Shown here: in pieces, positions 7,963 through 16,929 of the stretch
Numbering within the stretch: position 1 is the stretch's first letter
Layout of the letters: every line of letters starts with the position of its first letter
Made by a program: the position numbers and the translations under genes
Notes under the pieces: model-generated
Databases searched by the model: none
Told to the model about the DNA's origin: nothing
What the model saw: only the letters and a program-made list of their open reading frames with translations
NCBI RefSeq assembly: GCF_017876095.1
Contig: NZ_JAGINM010000006.1
Span: 124,001-188,000, forward strand
DNA length: 64,000 nt
Reading direction: 5' to 3'
Origin: Azospirillum agricola
GTDB lineage: Bacteria > Pseudomonadota > Alphaproteobacteria > Azospirillales > Azospirillaceae

Positions 7963-9051
7963 GTGGCGGCTCGCGGTAACGGTCGGGATGGCGAGACGCG
8001 GGACGCCGAGGCGCGGGACGGCGGGGTGAGGACGCGCAAGCGGCGCTCCTCGCGCACCGGGCGCGCCACCATGGCCGACGTCGCCGAACGGGTCGGCGTC
8101 AGCGCCATCACCGTGTCGCGCGCTTTCAAGCGGCCCGAGCTGGTCGCTCCGGAGCTGCGCGAGCGCATCCTGGGCGAGGCGCAGGCCATGGGCTACGTCC
8201 CCAACCAGGCGGCGAGCGCGCTGGCCTCGGCGCGCTCGATGACGGTGGCGGTGATGATCCCGTCGATGACCAACACGGTGTTCGTCGAGACGCTGGCCGG
8301 CATCCACGAGGTGCTGCACCCGCGCGGCTACCAGATCCTGATCGGCGTCTCGCACTATTCCCCGGTCGAGGAGGAGCGGCTGCTGCGCACCTACCTCCAG
8401 TTCCAGCCCGACGGGATCCTGCTGACCGGCAACGACCACACGGCGGCGACGCTGACCTATCTGGCGGCGCTGCGCCGCCCGACCGTCCACATGATGGAAC
8501 TGCTCGACGATCCCGGCAGCCACAGCGTCGGCTTTTCGCAGTTCGAGGGCGGGCACCTGATGACCCGCCATCTGCTGGAGCGCGGCTACCGCCGCATCGG
8601 CTTCGTCGCCGTGCAGCTCGACCCCCGCACGCTGGCCCGGCTGGAGGGCTACCGGCAGGCGCTGCGCGAGGCCGGGCTGTACGACCCGGCGCGCGAATGG
8701 CACCGGACGGAGCCGTCCTCGCTCAGCCTCGGCGCCGCCATGCTCGACCGCATCGTCGACGAAAGGTCGGACTGCGACGCGGTGTTCTTCTGCAACGACG
8801 ATCTGGCGCAGGGCGCGCTGTTCCAGTGCCAGCGCCGGGGCATCCGGGTGCCGGAGCAGCTCGCCATCGCCGGCTTCAACGACCTCGCCGCCTCGGCCTG
8901 GACGACGCCGACCCTGACCACGGTGGCGACGCCGCGCTACGGCATCGGCCGGCAGTCGGCCGCCATGCTGCTCGACCTGATGGAGGGGCGCGAGCCGGCG
9001 ACGCGCCGGCTGGATCTGGGGCTGACCTTCATCGCCCGCGAGAGCACCTGA
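7963..9051 (+). CDS. LacI-family transcriptional repressor of the gluconate/TRAP operon (GntR-like)
   Basis: A 362-residue regulator. The helix-turn-helix (MADVAERVGVSAITVSRAFK, about residues 37-56) and hinge helix (NQAASALASARS) are typical of LacI proteins, followed by a periplasmic-binding-protein-like effector domain (TVAVMIPSMTNTVF through IAGFNDLAASAWTTP). It resembles the E. coli GntR subgroup. GTG at 7963 is chosen because AGGGAGG lies just upstream; the in-frame ATG at 7864 would add 33 low-complexity residues. A basic tail (TRKRRSSRTGR) precedes the DNA-binding domain. Context predicts that it binds the two palindromes at 7631-7646 and 7733-7744 and is released by gluconate or 6-phosphogluconate. 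Confidence 0.9.
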   Translation: MAARGNGRDGETRDAEARDGGVRTRKRRSSRTGRATMADVAERVGVSAITVSRAFKRPELVAPELRERILGEAQAMGYVPNQAASALASARSMTVAVMIPSMTNTVFVETLAGIHEVLHPRGYQILIGVSHYSPVEEERLLRTYLQFQPDGILLTGNDHTAATLTYLAALRRPTVHMMELLDDPGSHSVGFSQFEGGHLMTRHLLERGYRRIGFVAVQLDPRTLARLEGYRQALREAGLYDPAREWHRTEPSSLSLGAAMLDRIVDERSDCDAVFFCNDDLAQGALFQCQRRGIRVPEQLAIAGFNDLAASAWTTPTLTTVATPRYGIGRQSAAMLLDLMEGREPATRRLDLGLTFIAREST

Positions 9052-9119
9052 AAGGTCCGCCCCCTCCCCGGCCGCCCCCTCCCCGGCCGCCTTGTCCCGG
9101 CCGTCTTGTCCGGGCCACC

Positions 9120-10040
9120 TCAGCCGGCGTCGCAGGCCGGCAGCGGCCGCGCCAGAAGCGCCGGCCACGCCTGGGCCCAACCGTCGGTGTGCCCGGCGGC
9201 CGTCCGCTCGTGGCGGATGCAGGCGGTGGAGCGGCCCGGCCGGCCGACCGCCTCGGTGAACCGCTCGGCGATCTCCGGCGGCACCACCCGGTCCCGGAGG
9301 CCGGAGAAATGGATTTGCGGCACCTGGGAAAGCCGCTCCGCCCCGGCCAGGGGGGACAGGGTGCCTGAGGGGGTGTCCACCCCGTGCAGGCGGTCGATCC
9401 AGGCCGGCTCCAGATTGCCGGCCACGGTGCGCAGGCTGGCCACGTCGGACCGGCGGGCGGCCAGCAGGGTGGCCAGGGCGCCGCCGCCGGAAAAGCCGAT
9501 CAGATGCAGGCGCTCGGCCCCCGCCCGTTCCTTCAGGACGTCCACGGCCTGCTCCAGGGCGGCCAGCGTCGCCGGGGTGAAGCGCCGTTCCGTCCACCAG
9601 CGCGGATCGTCGCACAGGGGCTGCGGCTGGGGCGCCGCCCGGCGGTACTGGCAGGGACGGGCCAGGACCGCCACCGCCGGGGTCGGGTCCAGCGCCGCCA
9701 GCCGCAACGCCACCGGCTCCACCGGGGTGGGGTCGGGGGACGGGCGGGACCGGTCCAGCCAGGCCAGCCCGTCGCCTTCGATGTAGAGGGACAGCGCCGA
9801 TGCCTTCGCCGTCCGCTGCCAGACGGCCAGCGCGAACGGTCCGGCCGGGACCGTTCCTGGCATCAGCCCCGCCGTGGCCGCCAGGGCATCGGCACCGTCC
9901 CGCCGGGCGGACGGCCCGGCACAGGCCACCAGGAGGGGCGTCAGGGCAAGGGTCGTCAGCAGCACCGCACCCCGTCCGCCCCACGGACAAGCGCGAACCC
10001 CGTGAGGGCGAACCCCGTGACGCTCCGCTGCCCTTGCCAT
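9120..10040 (-). CDS. alpha/beta-hydrolase lipoprotein
   Basis: A 306-residue protein with an N-terminal hydrophobic segment ending in a lipobox (LLVAC|AG), so it is probably anchored in a membrane as a lipoprotein. GFSGGGA is the nucleophile elbow with the catalytic serine. DRVVPPEIAERF supplies a plausible acidic residue, and HTDGWAQAW near the C-terminus the histidine. This is the dienelactone-hydrolase/esterase type of fold; the substrate is unknown. The ATG at 10040 gives a long 29-residue arginine-rich n-region, and an internal GTG may be the true start. It lies 35 bp downstream of the autotransporter gene on the same strand and is probably co-transcribed with it, which could mean a shared envelope function. 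Confidence 0.75.
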   Translation of the reverse strand: MARAAERHGVRPHGVRACPWGGRGAVLLTTLALTPLLVACAGPSARRDGADALAATAGLMPGTVPAGPFALAVWQRTAKASALSLYIEGDGLAWLDRSRPSPDPTPVEPVALRLAALDPTPAVAVLARPCQYRRAAPQPQPLCDDPRWWTERRFTPATLAALEQAVDVLKERAGAERLHLIGFSGGGALATLLAARRSDVASLRTVAGNLEPAWIDRLHGVDTPSGTLSPLAGAERLSQVPQIHFSGLRDRVVPPEIAERFTEAVGRPGRSTACIRHERTAAGHTDGWAQAWPALLARPLPACDAG

Positions 10041-10075
10041 GGCGCCTGTTCCTCCCGACGGCCGGCTTGCGGCGG

Positions 10076-11740
10076 TCAGTATTGGATGCGGACGCGCACC
10101 CCGCCGCCATGGGCCTGGTAATCCTCGCGCAGCCCGTAGGTGTAGGCCAGATTGACCGTCACGTTGCTGGCGGTGGCAAGGTCGAGGCCGGCGGTGAAAT
10201 CGCCGCCGAAGCGGGCGGGGTCCGCCCCCTGGGTGACGAAGGCCGGGCTGCCCACCGGCAGGAAGCGGGCGGTGGTCTCCGGCCGCTCGCCGGTGAAGTC
10301 GTAGTTGGCGACCGCCTGGAGATAGGGGGTCCAGGTCAGGCCGTCGGCGGTGTGGTCGTAGGACACGCGGGCACCGAGGCTGCCGGTCAGGGCGTTGTTG
10401 CGGGAATCGTCCACCGACAGGTTCAGCGCCCCGGCGCCGCTCTCGGTGTAGCCGTTGACCCGGCTGTGGACATAGGCCAGCCCGGCCATCGGCGTCGCCT
10501 GCCATCCGCCGCCGAGCGCCAGCGGCATCCCGGCGTCCACCCGCGCGCCGAGCTGCCAGCCGCGATAGTCGGCGTCGGCGGCCTGCCCGGTCAGGCCGAT
10601 GTACCGGCGGGAATCATACCCGCTGATGCCGGCGTTCACTTGGCCGACCACGTAGAAGGGCTTGCCTTCGTACTGGGCGTAGAGGCTGAGGTTGCCGCCC
10701 TTCACGCTGGTGCGGTCGCCGCTGGAGGAATCCCGCCCGTCGATGTGCGAGGTGATGTAGGTCAGGGCGACGCCGACGCGGGTCTGGTCGGCCACCCGCG
10801 CGTCGGCGCCCAGCGCCACGCCCAGCGTGCGGTCGAGGTAGCCGTCCTGCCCGTCGCGGCGGTCCTGGCGGGCGCCGTAGCCGAAGGGCTGCACCCACAG
10901 CCCGAGCCCGTCGGTCAGGTCGCCGGTGGACACGCCGGCCCCGCCGCGCACCGACAGGGCGCGGCCCAGGACGGTGGTGGCGACCGCCTTGGCGGTGGCG
11001 ACGGCGTTGGTGGCGGTGGCCGACGGGTTGGCGGGCTGGAGCTGCTGGGCCGCGGCGGCGCGGTCGGCGGCGCTGGCCAGCGACGACAGCGCGTCGAACA
11101 TCGCGTCGAGATCGGTGGAGGCGGTGGCGGCGAGATTCTGCATGGCGAGCGCGACGCCCTCGCCCGGCAGCAGCGCCGACAGCGCACCCGACCGGACCCA
11201 GGCCCGCGTCTGTTCCGCCGCTGTCAGGGGCTTGACGGTCACGGTGGTCACCGTGTTGTCCGGCAGCGTGGTCGTCTGGGTGACGGTCGTTCCGGTGGTG
11301 GTCGTGGTCGTCGTGGTGGTGCCGGTGCCGGTCGTGCCCGTGGTCGTCGTGGTTCCGGTCGTCGTGCCGGTCGACGGCGTGCTGGTGGGCGTGCCGCCCA
11401 GCGCGTTCTGGCACGCGCCGGTGCCGGTCACCGCCTTGGTCGTCAGGTTGACGCGGCAGGTCACCGCTTCCGTCGCGCCGCGGAAGCTGTAGGTGCCCTC
11501 ATACACGATCTCCGTCGCGGAATAGGAGATGTTGGTGTAGTTGACCACCATCGGTTGCGCGAAGTCCGGGCCGCCGCTGACGGTGATGCGCATCGAGGTG
11601 GGGCCGAAGATCGCGGTCTCGATCTTCGTGCCGTCCGGGCGGGTGACGGTGGCCGAGGTCTGCGCCAGCGCGTCCGACCCGTTCGCCACCGCGGTCAGGA
11701 ACACACCCGCCATCAGACCGCTGCGCAACAATGATGCCAT
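10076..11740 (-). CDS. autotransporter-domain outer-membrane protein
   Basis: A 554-residue protein with a Sec signal peptide (MASLLRSGLMAGVFLTAVANG, ending near DALAQ). A short passenger of about 90 residues follows, then a Thr/Gly low-complexity linker (about residues 113-150, including nine consecutive threonines), an alpha-helical segment and a C-terminal beta-barrel of about 280 residues. The barrel shows the alternating pattern of the autotransporter domain (GLGLWVQPFGYGARQD, GDRTSVKGGNLSLYAQYEG, GYTESGAGALNLSVDD) and ends in an aromatic residue (VRVRIQY). A GGGGGAG ribosome-binding site lies 8 nt before the ATG. The passenger is much shorter than in adhesive autotransporters. It is transcribed divergently from a two-component system that is a candidate regulator. 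Confidence 0.85.
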   Translation of the reverse strand: MASLLRSGLMAGVFLTAVANGSDALAQTSATVTRPDGTKIETAIFGPTSMRITVSGGPDFAQPMVVNYTNISYSATEIVYEGTYSFRGATEAVTCRVNLTTKAVTGTGACQNALGGTPTSTPSTGTTTGTTTTTGTTGTGTTTTTTTTTGTTVTQTTTLPDNTVTTVTVKPLTAAEQTRAWVRSGALSALLPGEGVALAMQNLAATASTDLDAMFDALSSLASAADRAAAAQQLQPANPSATATNAVATAKAVATTVLGRALSVRGGAGVSTGDLTDGLGLWVQPFGYGARQDRRDGQDGYLDRTLGVALGADARVADQTRVGVALTYITSHIDGRDSSSGDRTSVKGGNLSLYAQYEGKPFYVVGQVNAGISGYDSRRYIGLTGQAADADYRGWQLGARVDAGMPLALGGGWQATPMAGLAYVHSRVNGYTESGAGALNLSVDDSRNNALTGSLGARVSYDHTADGLTWTPYLQAVANYDFTGERPETTARFLPVGSPAFVTQGADPARFGGDFTAGLDLATASNVTVNLAYTYGLREDYQAHGGGVRVRIQY

Positions 11741-11966
11741 GCCCAATACTCCCCCAGGCGACGGCGGTGGCGCCGTCCCTTTGCGTTGATCCATTGGGCC
11801 GGGCTTATCATGGCAACCACCAGTGGCTGTATCCCCGGAACAGGGGATGCCCCTTGCGTCAAAGCGGCAAGATGTAGCAATGGGCAAGGCGATTTCGTGA
11901 TGGAGAAGTGATGCGATGCGGTATCCTTTGGCATAGAAAGTTTTAACCAACACGCGAGGAGCGAGG
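11741..11966. promoter_or_regulatory. divergent promoter region, autotransporter / histidine kinase
   Basis: A 226-bp gap between two divergent genes must carry both promoters. The kinase start is preceded by GCGAGGAGCGAGG, a strong ribosome-binding site. The stretch 11895-11950 is the least GC-rich part and the likely place for the kinase promoter. No conserved operator was recognised. Confidence 0.5.
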
Positions 11967-14213
11967 ATGGTCCGCCTTTGGGGCAGCCCGGTTGCCATGA
12001 TGGTCGCGGCAACCCTGTTCGCCCTGCTGTGCGCGGCATCCGCCACGGGCCTCGCCATCCTCCAGCCGTCGCTGGGGCTGTCGCTGCACGCCGGCGACGA
12101 CGGCGGCGTGATCCTCGATCCGGCGCCGGGCCGCGGCTCGGCGGCGGTCGCCGCCGCCTTCGGCCGGGAACCGCCGGCACCGCTGCGGCTGCTGGCCATC
12201 GGCCCTGCCCCGGCGGACGGCGGCGCGGGCGCCGGGCCGCTGCATCCCCTGACCGCCGACGACCTGATCCCGGAACCGGACGCCCTTCCCACCTACGCGG
12301 TCCTCGCCGATTTCTTCGGCCGGCAGAGCGTCTACGCCGCCCTGCTGCGGCGGGGGCCGGTGGTCCTGCTGCTGCGCGACGGGACGGGCGCCGAACGCCA
12401 AGTGGTGATGACGCCTGAGGAGCAGCGCGACCCGGGCGATCTTCCCGCCGTCTTCTGGTTCCAGGCGGCGGTGGGCGTGATCGGCCTGCTGATGAGCTGC
12501 TGGGTGTGGGCGCTGCGGCCGAACGACCGGGGGGCCCGGCTGTTCGCGCTGGTGGGGCTGTCCATGCTGGGCTTCACCCTGCCCGCCGCCGTCTACAGCA
12601 CCCGCGAGCTGGCGCTGGACGGAAGCCTGTTCCGTGTGCTGTCGGACCTCAACGCCGCCGGGGCCATGACCTTCGGCGCGGCGATGATCGGCGTCTTCCT
12701 CAGCTACCCGCGCCGCATCGCCGGGCCGGCGGGGGTGGCGCTGCCCTTCGCGGTGTTCGGCGCGTGGCTGCTGGCCCACCTGCTGCGGCTGCCCGAGGGG
12801 CACGGCGACGGCGCGCATCTGCCGACCCTGCTGGAGATGCTGTGCATCGTCGGCGCCATCGGGGCGCAATGGTGGGCGACCCGCCGCGATCCGGTGGGCC
12901 GCGCGGCGCTGTCCTGGCTCGGCCTGTCGGTGACGGTGGGGGCCGGGGCCTTCGTCACGCTGATGTCGGTGCCGCTGCTGACCGGGCTGACGGCGCCGAT
13001 CCCCCAGGGCTATGCGTTCGGCTTCTTCCTGCTGATCCACGCCGGCCTGACTCTGGGGCTGCGGCGCTACCGGCTGTTCGAACTGGGTGACTGGGCGTTC
13101 CGGGTGATGCTGGCCGCGCTGGGGCTGGTGGCGCTGCTGCTGCTGGACATGGCGCTGGTGGCGACGTTGCAGTTCGACCAGAATCTGGCGCTCGGCCTGT
13201 CGCTGCTGGCGGTCGGCTTCCTCTATCTGCCTCTGCGCGACCTGCTGATGCGGCGGCTGGTCGGCCGGCGCACCATCCCCGACGACGAGCTGTTCGACGC
13301 GGTGATGGAGGTCGCCTTCACCGCCACCGCCGAACAGCGCGCCGCCGCCTGGACCGGGCTGCTGCGCCGCCTGTTCGATCCCCTGGAGATGGAGCCGTCC
13401 GGTGCCCCCCCGTCCCGCCCCTCGGTCGGGCAGGACGGTCTGATGCTGGAGCTGCCGCCCACCGCCGGGGCGCCGGGCCTGCGGCTGCGCTACCCGTGGG
13501 GCGGGCGCGGGCTGTTCACCCCGGCGCAGCTTTCGACGGCCACGCGGCTGTGCGAGCTGATGGCGCGCGCGGAAAGCGGACGCGAGGCCTATGTCCGGGG
13601 GGCCGCCGCCGAGCGGCAGCGGATCGCCCGCGACCTGCACGACGATCTGGGCGCGCGGCTGCTGTCGGCCATGCACCAGTCCGACCTCGACCGGTCCCAC
13701 GGCATGGTGCGCGAGGCGATGGCCGACGTCCGCACCATCGTCCGCGGCCTGAGCGGGGAGCGGCAGCCGCTGGGCCAGGTGCTGGGCGACCTGCGCCACG
13801 AGACGGCGCAGCGGCTGGAGGGCACGGGCATCGCGCTGCACTGGCCGGTTGCCGCCGAGGCGGACCCGGCGGAGGACATCCCGGTGGATTACGCCCTCTG
13901 CCGCACCCTGACCGCCACGCTGCGGGAGGCGGTGAGCAACGCCATCCGTCACGCGGGCGCCACCTCGCTGGCCGTCTCCGTCGGCGTCGCCGGGGGCACC
14001 CTGGCGGTGGCGGTCGCCGATGACGGAACAGGGTTCGACCCGGCCCGCGCCGCCGGCTCGGGGCGGGGGTTCGGGCTGGGGAACATGGCGGCCCGCGCCG
14101 CCGAGCTGGGCGGGCGCCTGGACATCGCCGCGACCGGAAAGGGGACGCGCATGGAGCTTTCGCTGCCGCTGCCGCAAACTGTGGCGGCCGAGGGGACCGG
14201 CGGCGTTCCGTGA
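11967..14213 (+). CDS. membrane sensor histidine kinase, NarX/DegS (HisKA_3) type
   Basis: A 748-residue kinase. An N-terminal membrane segment is followed by a presumed periplasmic region of about 130 residues. Seven to eight further hydrophobic segments lie between about residues 165 and 420. The cytoplasmic kinase core carries the HisKA_3 dimerisation motif ERQRIARDLHDDLGARLL, with the phospho-accepting His558, and a HATPase domain (REAVSNAIRHAG as N box, VADDGTGFDPAR as G1, GFGLGNMAARA as G2). It would phosphorylate the LuxR-type regulator encoded immediately downstream, whose GTG overlaps this gene's TGA. The signal is unknown; the multi-helix input module suggests sensing in or at the membrane. 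Confidence 0.9.
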   Translation: MVRLWGSPVAMMVAATLFALLCAASATGLAILQPSLGLSLHAGDDGGVILDPAPGRGSAAVAAAFGREPPAPLRLLAIGPAPADGGAGAGPLHPLTADDLIPEPDALPTYAVLADFFGRQSVYAALLRRGPVVLLLRDGTGAERQVVMTPEEQRDPGDLPAVFWFQAAVGVIGLLMSCWVWALRPNDRGARLFALVGLSMLGFTLPAAVYSTRELALDGSLFRVLSDLNAAGAMTFGAAMIGVFLSYPRRIAGPAGVALPFAVFGAWLLAHLLRLPEGHGDGAHLPTLLEMLCIVGAIGAQWWATRRDPVGRAALSWLGLSVTVGAGAFVTLMSVPLLTGLTAPIPQGYAFGFFLLIHAGLTLGLRRYRLFELGDWAFRVMLAALGLVALLLLDMALVATLQFDQNLALGLSLLAVGFLYLPLRDLLMRRLVGRRTIPDDELFDAVMEVAFTATAEQRAAAWTGLLRRLFDPLEMEPSGAPPSRPSVGQDGLMLELPPTAGAPGLRLRYPWGGRGLFTPAQLSTATRLCELMARAESGREAYVRGAAAERQRIARDLHDDLGARLLSAMHQSDLDRSHGMVREAMADVRTIVRGLSGERQPLGQVLGDLRHETAQRLEGTGIALHWPVAAEADPAEDIPVDYALCRTLTATLREAVSNAIRHAGATSLAVSVGVAGGTLAVAVADDGTGFDPARAAGSGRGFGLGNMAARAAELGGRLDIAATGKGTRMELSLPLPQTVAAEGTGGVP

Positions 14214-14977
14214 GCCTGTCCGCAACACCCTTTTTCGCCGACGGGCCGGCGCCGCCCCTGACCGGCCTGGTGGTGGAGGACGACGCCGGCACCCGTCCGT
14301 GGCTGGTCGATTGCCTGCGCGACGCCTTCGGCGACATTCCCGTCGCCACCGCCGCCGACCTGGCCTCGGCCCGGGCATGGCTGGCCGGATGGGCGAATGC
14401 CGAGCCGGGCGGCTGCCTGATCGCGCTGATCGACCTCGGCCTGCCCGACGGGTCGGGGATCGAGATCATCCGGCTGCTGGCCGACGGCACCCAGGGAAGC
14501 GCCCAAGGCGGCGCCCGCCGGGATGGCTGGGCGGCGGTGCCGGTGGTGACTTCCATCTACGACGACGACACGCATCTGTTCGACGCCATCGCCGCCGGGG
14601 CCGCCGGCTATCTTCTGAAGGATTGCAGCGCCACGGTGATGGTGGAATACCTGCGGCGGATCCGGGCCGGCGAGCCACCGCTGTCCCCCTCGCTGTCCCG
14701 CCGGATTCTGGAGCATTTCCGCCGGCGGGCCCCTGCCCCGCCCCCGTCGCCGCCGGCCCCCCCTTCCCCACCCCTTCCCCCGACGGACACGCTGACGCCA
14801 CGGGAACGCGACGTGCTGGCGCTGCTCGGGCGCGGCCTGCGCTCCGGCGAGGTGGCGGGGGTGCTGAAACTCAGCGAGCACACGGTCGCCAGCCATGTGA
14901 AGTCCATCTACAGCAAGCTCAACATCTCCTCCCGCGCCGAGGCGGCGCTCGAAGCCCGCAACCGAGGGCTGGCCTGA
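14210..14977 (+). CDS. LuxR/NarL-family response regulator
   Basis: A 255-residue regulator with a receiver domain (acidic pair in VVEDDAGT, phospho-acceptor Asp75 in LIDLGLPDGSG, conserved lysine in YLLKDCSA). A proline-rich linker of about 25 residues (around 175-200) leads to a C-terminal LuxR helix-turn-helix (LTPRERDVLALLGRG and LSEHTVASHVKSIYSKL). The linker is longer and far richer in proline than usual in NarL-type regulators. GTG at 14210 overlaps the kinase TGA (GTGA), so the two genes are translationally coupled. The divergent autotransporter gene is the nearest plausible target; self-regulation is also possible. Confidence 0.92.
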   Translation: MSLSATPFFADGPAPPLTGLVVEDDAGTRPWLVDCLRDAFGDIPVATAADLASARAWLAGWANAEPGGCLIALIDLGLPDGSGIEIIRLLADGTQGSAQGGARRDGWAAVPVVTSIYDDDTHLFDAIAAGAAGYLLKDCSATVMVEYLRRIRAGEPPLSPSLSRRILEHFRRRAPAPPPSPPAPPSPPLPPTDTLTPRERDVLALLGRGLRSGEVAGVLKLSEHTVASHVKSIYSKLNISSRAEAALEARNRGLA

Positions 14978-15277
14978 TATCGGCCCACGCGGCGTTCCGA
15001 CCCCGCCGCCGACCTCCTTCGAAAGAGCGCCCGGGTGTGGGCGGCTGTGCGGTGGGAGGCCAACCGTACGATCGCCACGCGCTCCCCCCACGACAAGCCG
15101 TCGTCATCGAGACCGCCCGCGTCATGCGGGAGGCGCCGTGACGACGGGCGTCGCCCGTGCGTGCCCGGGGGAATGGTCTGGATCACCTTGCGGGATTGGA
15201 TGGGCGCATCAGGCCATTCATTGGCTAATTGTCAAGGCGACCCATCGCTCTCGCCGTCCAAACCCTCAAGGAGTGCC
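14978..15277. other. intergenic region upstream of benE-like gene
   Basis: A 300-bp gap with no convincing gene. Most is GC-rich. A short AT-richer patch at 15215-15237 contains TTGGC-N5-GTCAA (15221-15235), an imperfect inverted repeat that could be an operator for the transporter gene 43 bp downstream. Confidence 0.5.
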
Positions 15278-16513
15278 ATGACGACCATGCTTCCCGGATC
15301 ATGCTCCATCCGTCCCCGCGATCTCACGCATCCCATCGTGGCGGGCCTGATCTCCGTCATCGTCAATTACGGCGGCACCTTCATCCTGGTCTTCCAGGCG
15401 GCGAAGGTCGCGGGCCTGAGCCCCGAGCTCACGGCCTCCTGGGTCTGGTCGGTGTCCATCGGCGTGGGGCTGACGGGACTGTTCCTGAGCTGGCGCCAGC
15501 GCGAGCCGATCATCACCGCCTGGTCCACCCCGGCGGCGGCGTTCCTCGTCACCGCGCTCGCGACGACTCCCTATGCGGAGGCGGTCGGCGCCTACATGAT
15601 CTCGGCGGCCGCCTTCGTCGCGCTGGGCCTGTCCGGGTGTTTCGAGAAGGTCATCCGGCTGATCCCCCCCGGCATCGCCTCGGGCCTTCTCGCCGGCATC
15701 CTGCTCCAGTTCGGCATCGGCGCCTTCGGCGGCGCGAGTGTCGATCCGCTGCTGGTCGGCTTGCTGATCGTCGCCTACGTCGCGCTGAAGCGCTTCTCCG
15801 CCCGCTACGCGATCGTCGGCATCCTGGTGCTCGGGCTTGCCTTCCTGCTGACGCAGGGCCGCGTCGATCTGTCGGGGCTGAGGCTGGAGTTCGCGGCCCC
15901 GGTCCCCACCATGCCGGAATTTTCGCTGAACGCGCTGCTGTCCGTGGCGCTGCCGCTGTTCCTGATCACGCTGACCGGCCAGTACATGCCGGGAATGCTG
16001 GTCCTGCGGAACGACGGCTTCACGACCAGCGCCAACCCCATCGTGACCGTGACGGGACTCGGCTCGCTCGTCATGGCCCCGTTCGGTTCCCATGCCTTCA
16101 ACATCGCCGCCATCACGGCGGCGATCGCCACCGGCAAGGAGGCGCACGAGGACCCGTCCAAGCGCTGGATCGCCGGGGTTGCGGCGGGCTGCTTCTATGT
16201 GCTGGTCGGCCTGTTCGGCGTGACGCTGGCCGCCGTCTTCATGGCGTTTCCCGCGACCTTCATCACCACGCTCGCCGGTCTGGCGCTGCTTGGCACCATC
16301 GGCGGCAGCCTCGCGGGGGCGATGGCCGACCCGGCCACCCGCGAGGCGTCGCTGATCACCTTCCTGGCGTCCGCCGCGAACATCACGCTGCTCGGCATCG
16401 GCGGGGCGTTCTGGGGCCTCCTGATCGGCCTGGTCGCCTCCCTCGTCCTCAACGGGCGGCTGCCGCGCCGCGAGCGCGGTGCTCTGTCCGTGAGCGGGGA
16501 GCCCGCAAGGTGA
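15278..16513 (+). CDS. benE: benzoate/H+ symporter family transporter (BenE)
   Basis: A 411-residue inner-membrane protein with about 12 hydrophobic segments. BenE-type motifs are visible: an early conserved region (IVNYGGTFILVFQAAK), PIITAWSTPAAAFLV, IPPGIASGLLAGILLQFG and APFGSHAFNIAAITAAI, the last being the substrate-binding region shared with nucleobase transporters. It probably imports benzoate or another aromatic carboxylate with protons. The start is set by AAGGAG at 15268-15273, 4 nt before ATG. No benzoate catabolic genes are in the window, so the substrate is family inference only. Confidence 0.88.
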   Translation: MTTMLPGSCSIRPRDLTHPIVAGLISVIVNYGGTFILVFQAAKVAGLSPELTASWVWSVSIGVGLTGLFLSWRQREPIITAWSTPAAAFLVTALATTPYAEAVGAYMISAAAFVALGLSGCFEKVIRLIPPGIASGLLAGILLQFGIGAFGGASVDPLLVGLLIVAYVALKRFSARYAIVGILVLGLAFLLTQGRVDLSGLRLEFAAPVPTMPEFSLNALLSVALPLFLITLTGQYMPGMLVLRNDGFTTSANPIVTVTGLGSLVMAPFGSHAFNIAAITAAIATGKEAHEDPSKRWIAGVAAGCFYVLVGLFGVTLAAVFMAFPATFITTLAGLALLGTIGGSLAGAMADPATREASLITFLASAANITLLGIGGAFWGLLIGLVASLVLNGRLPRRERGALSVSGEPAR

Positions 16514-16550
16514 GGCGGCGGGCTTCCCGTAGCGTCCTCGTCCATGCTCT

Positions 16551-16866
16551 TCACGGGGACGGCGATCGCCCCGCCTCATCGAAGGCGAAGGCTTCGGTTT
16601 CGTCGTCGTCGGTGAACAGCCTGGCATAGCGTGCCCAGCCGGTGACGGCCTTCAGGGTCTCGCCGGCGTGGGCTTCGCTCATGAAGGCTTGCAGTTCCGT
16701 CCGGACGCGCGCCGCCGGAATCCACCGGACCGGCGACTCCTTCGGCAGCCCGTGGATGCGGGCGGCCGGCGGCACGGATGGATGCCGCCCTCCGCCACAT
16801 CGGCGAATCCCAGCCTCTGCAACGCCTCGGCGATCGGGAACAGGTCGTCGAACGTCCAGCACCGGG
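16551..16866 (-). pseudogene. remnant of ABC transporter ATP-binding protein (AAA-associated C-terminal domain)
   Basis: Two frames on the minus strand together read as a broken C-terminal domain of nitrate/sulfonate-type ABC ATPases. In one frame TFDDLFPIAEALQRLGFADV (about 16850-16790) matches the start of the AAA-associated domain. A second frame then continues as ARIHGLPKESPVRWIPAARV, ELQAFMSEAHAGETLKAV and GWARYARLFTDDDETEAFAF to TGA at 16551. The normal domain has about 30 more residues at the frame switch, so an internal deletion with frameshift is inferred. No Walker motifs lie nearby. The intact-looking 106-residue frame here is not itself a sensible protein at its N-terminus. Confidence 0.72.
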
Positions 16867-16929
16867 ATCAAGCGTCACGAACCATGAACCCGGCGCGGCG
16901 GACAGGCCCGGCCTGTCCGCCGCCTGTCC

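Noticed and set aside
9061..9090. A 15-bp sequence repeated twice in tandem (CCCCTCCCCGGCCGC)
   Set aside because: A simple GC-rich duplication in a 68-bp intergenic gap, with no sign of regulatory function.
16551..16878. Two short minus-strand frames as independent small genes
   Set aside because: Read together they give pieces of one known domain across a frameshift, so a pseudogene explains them better.
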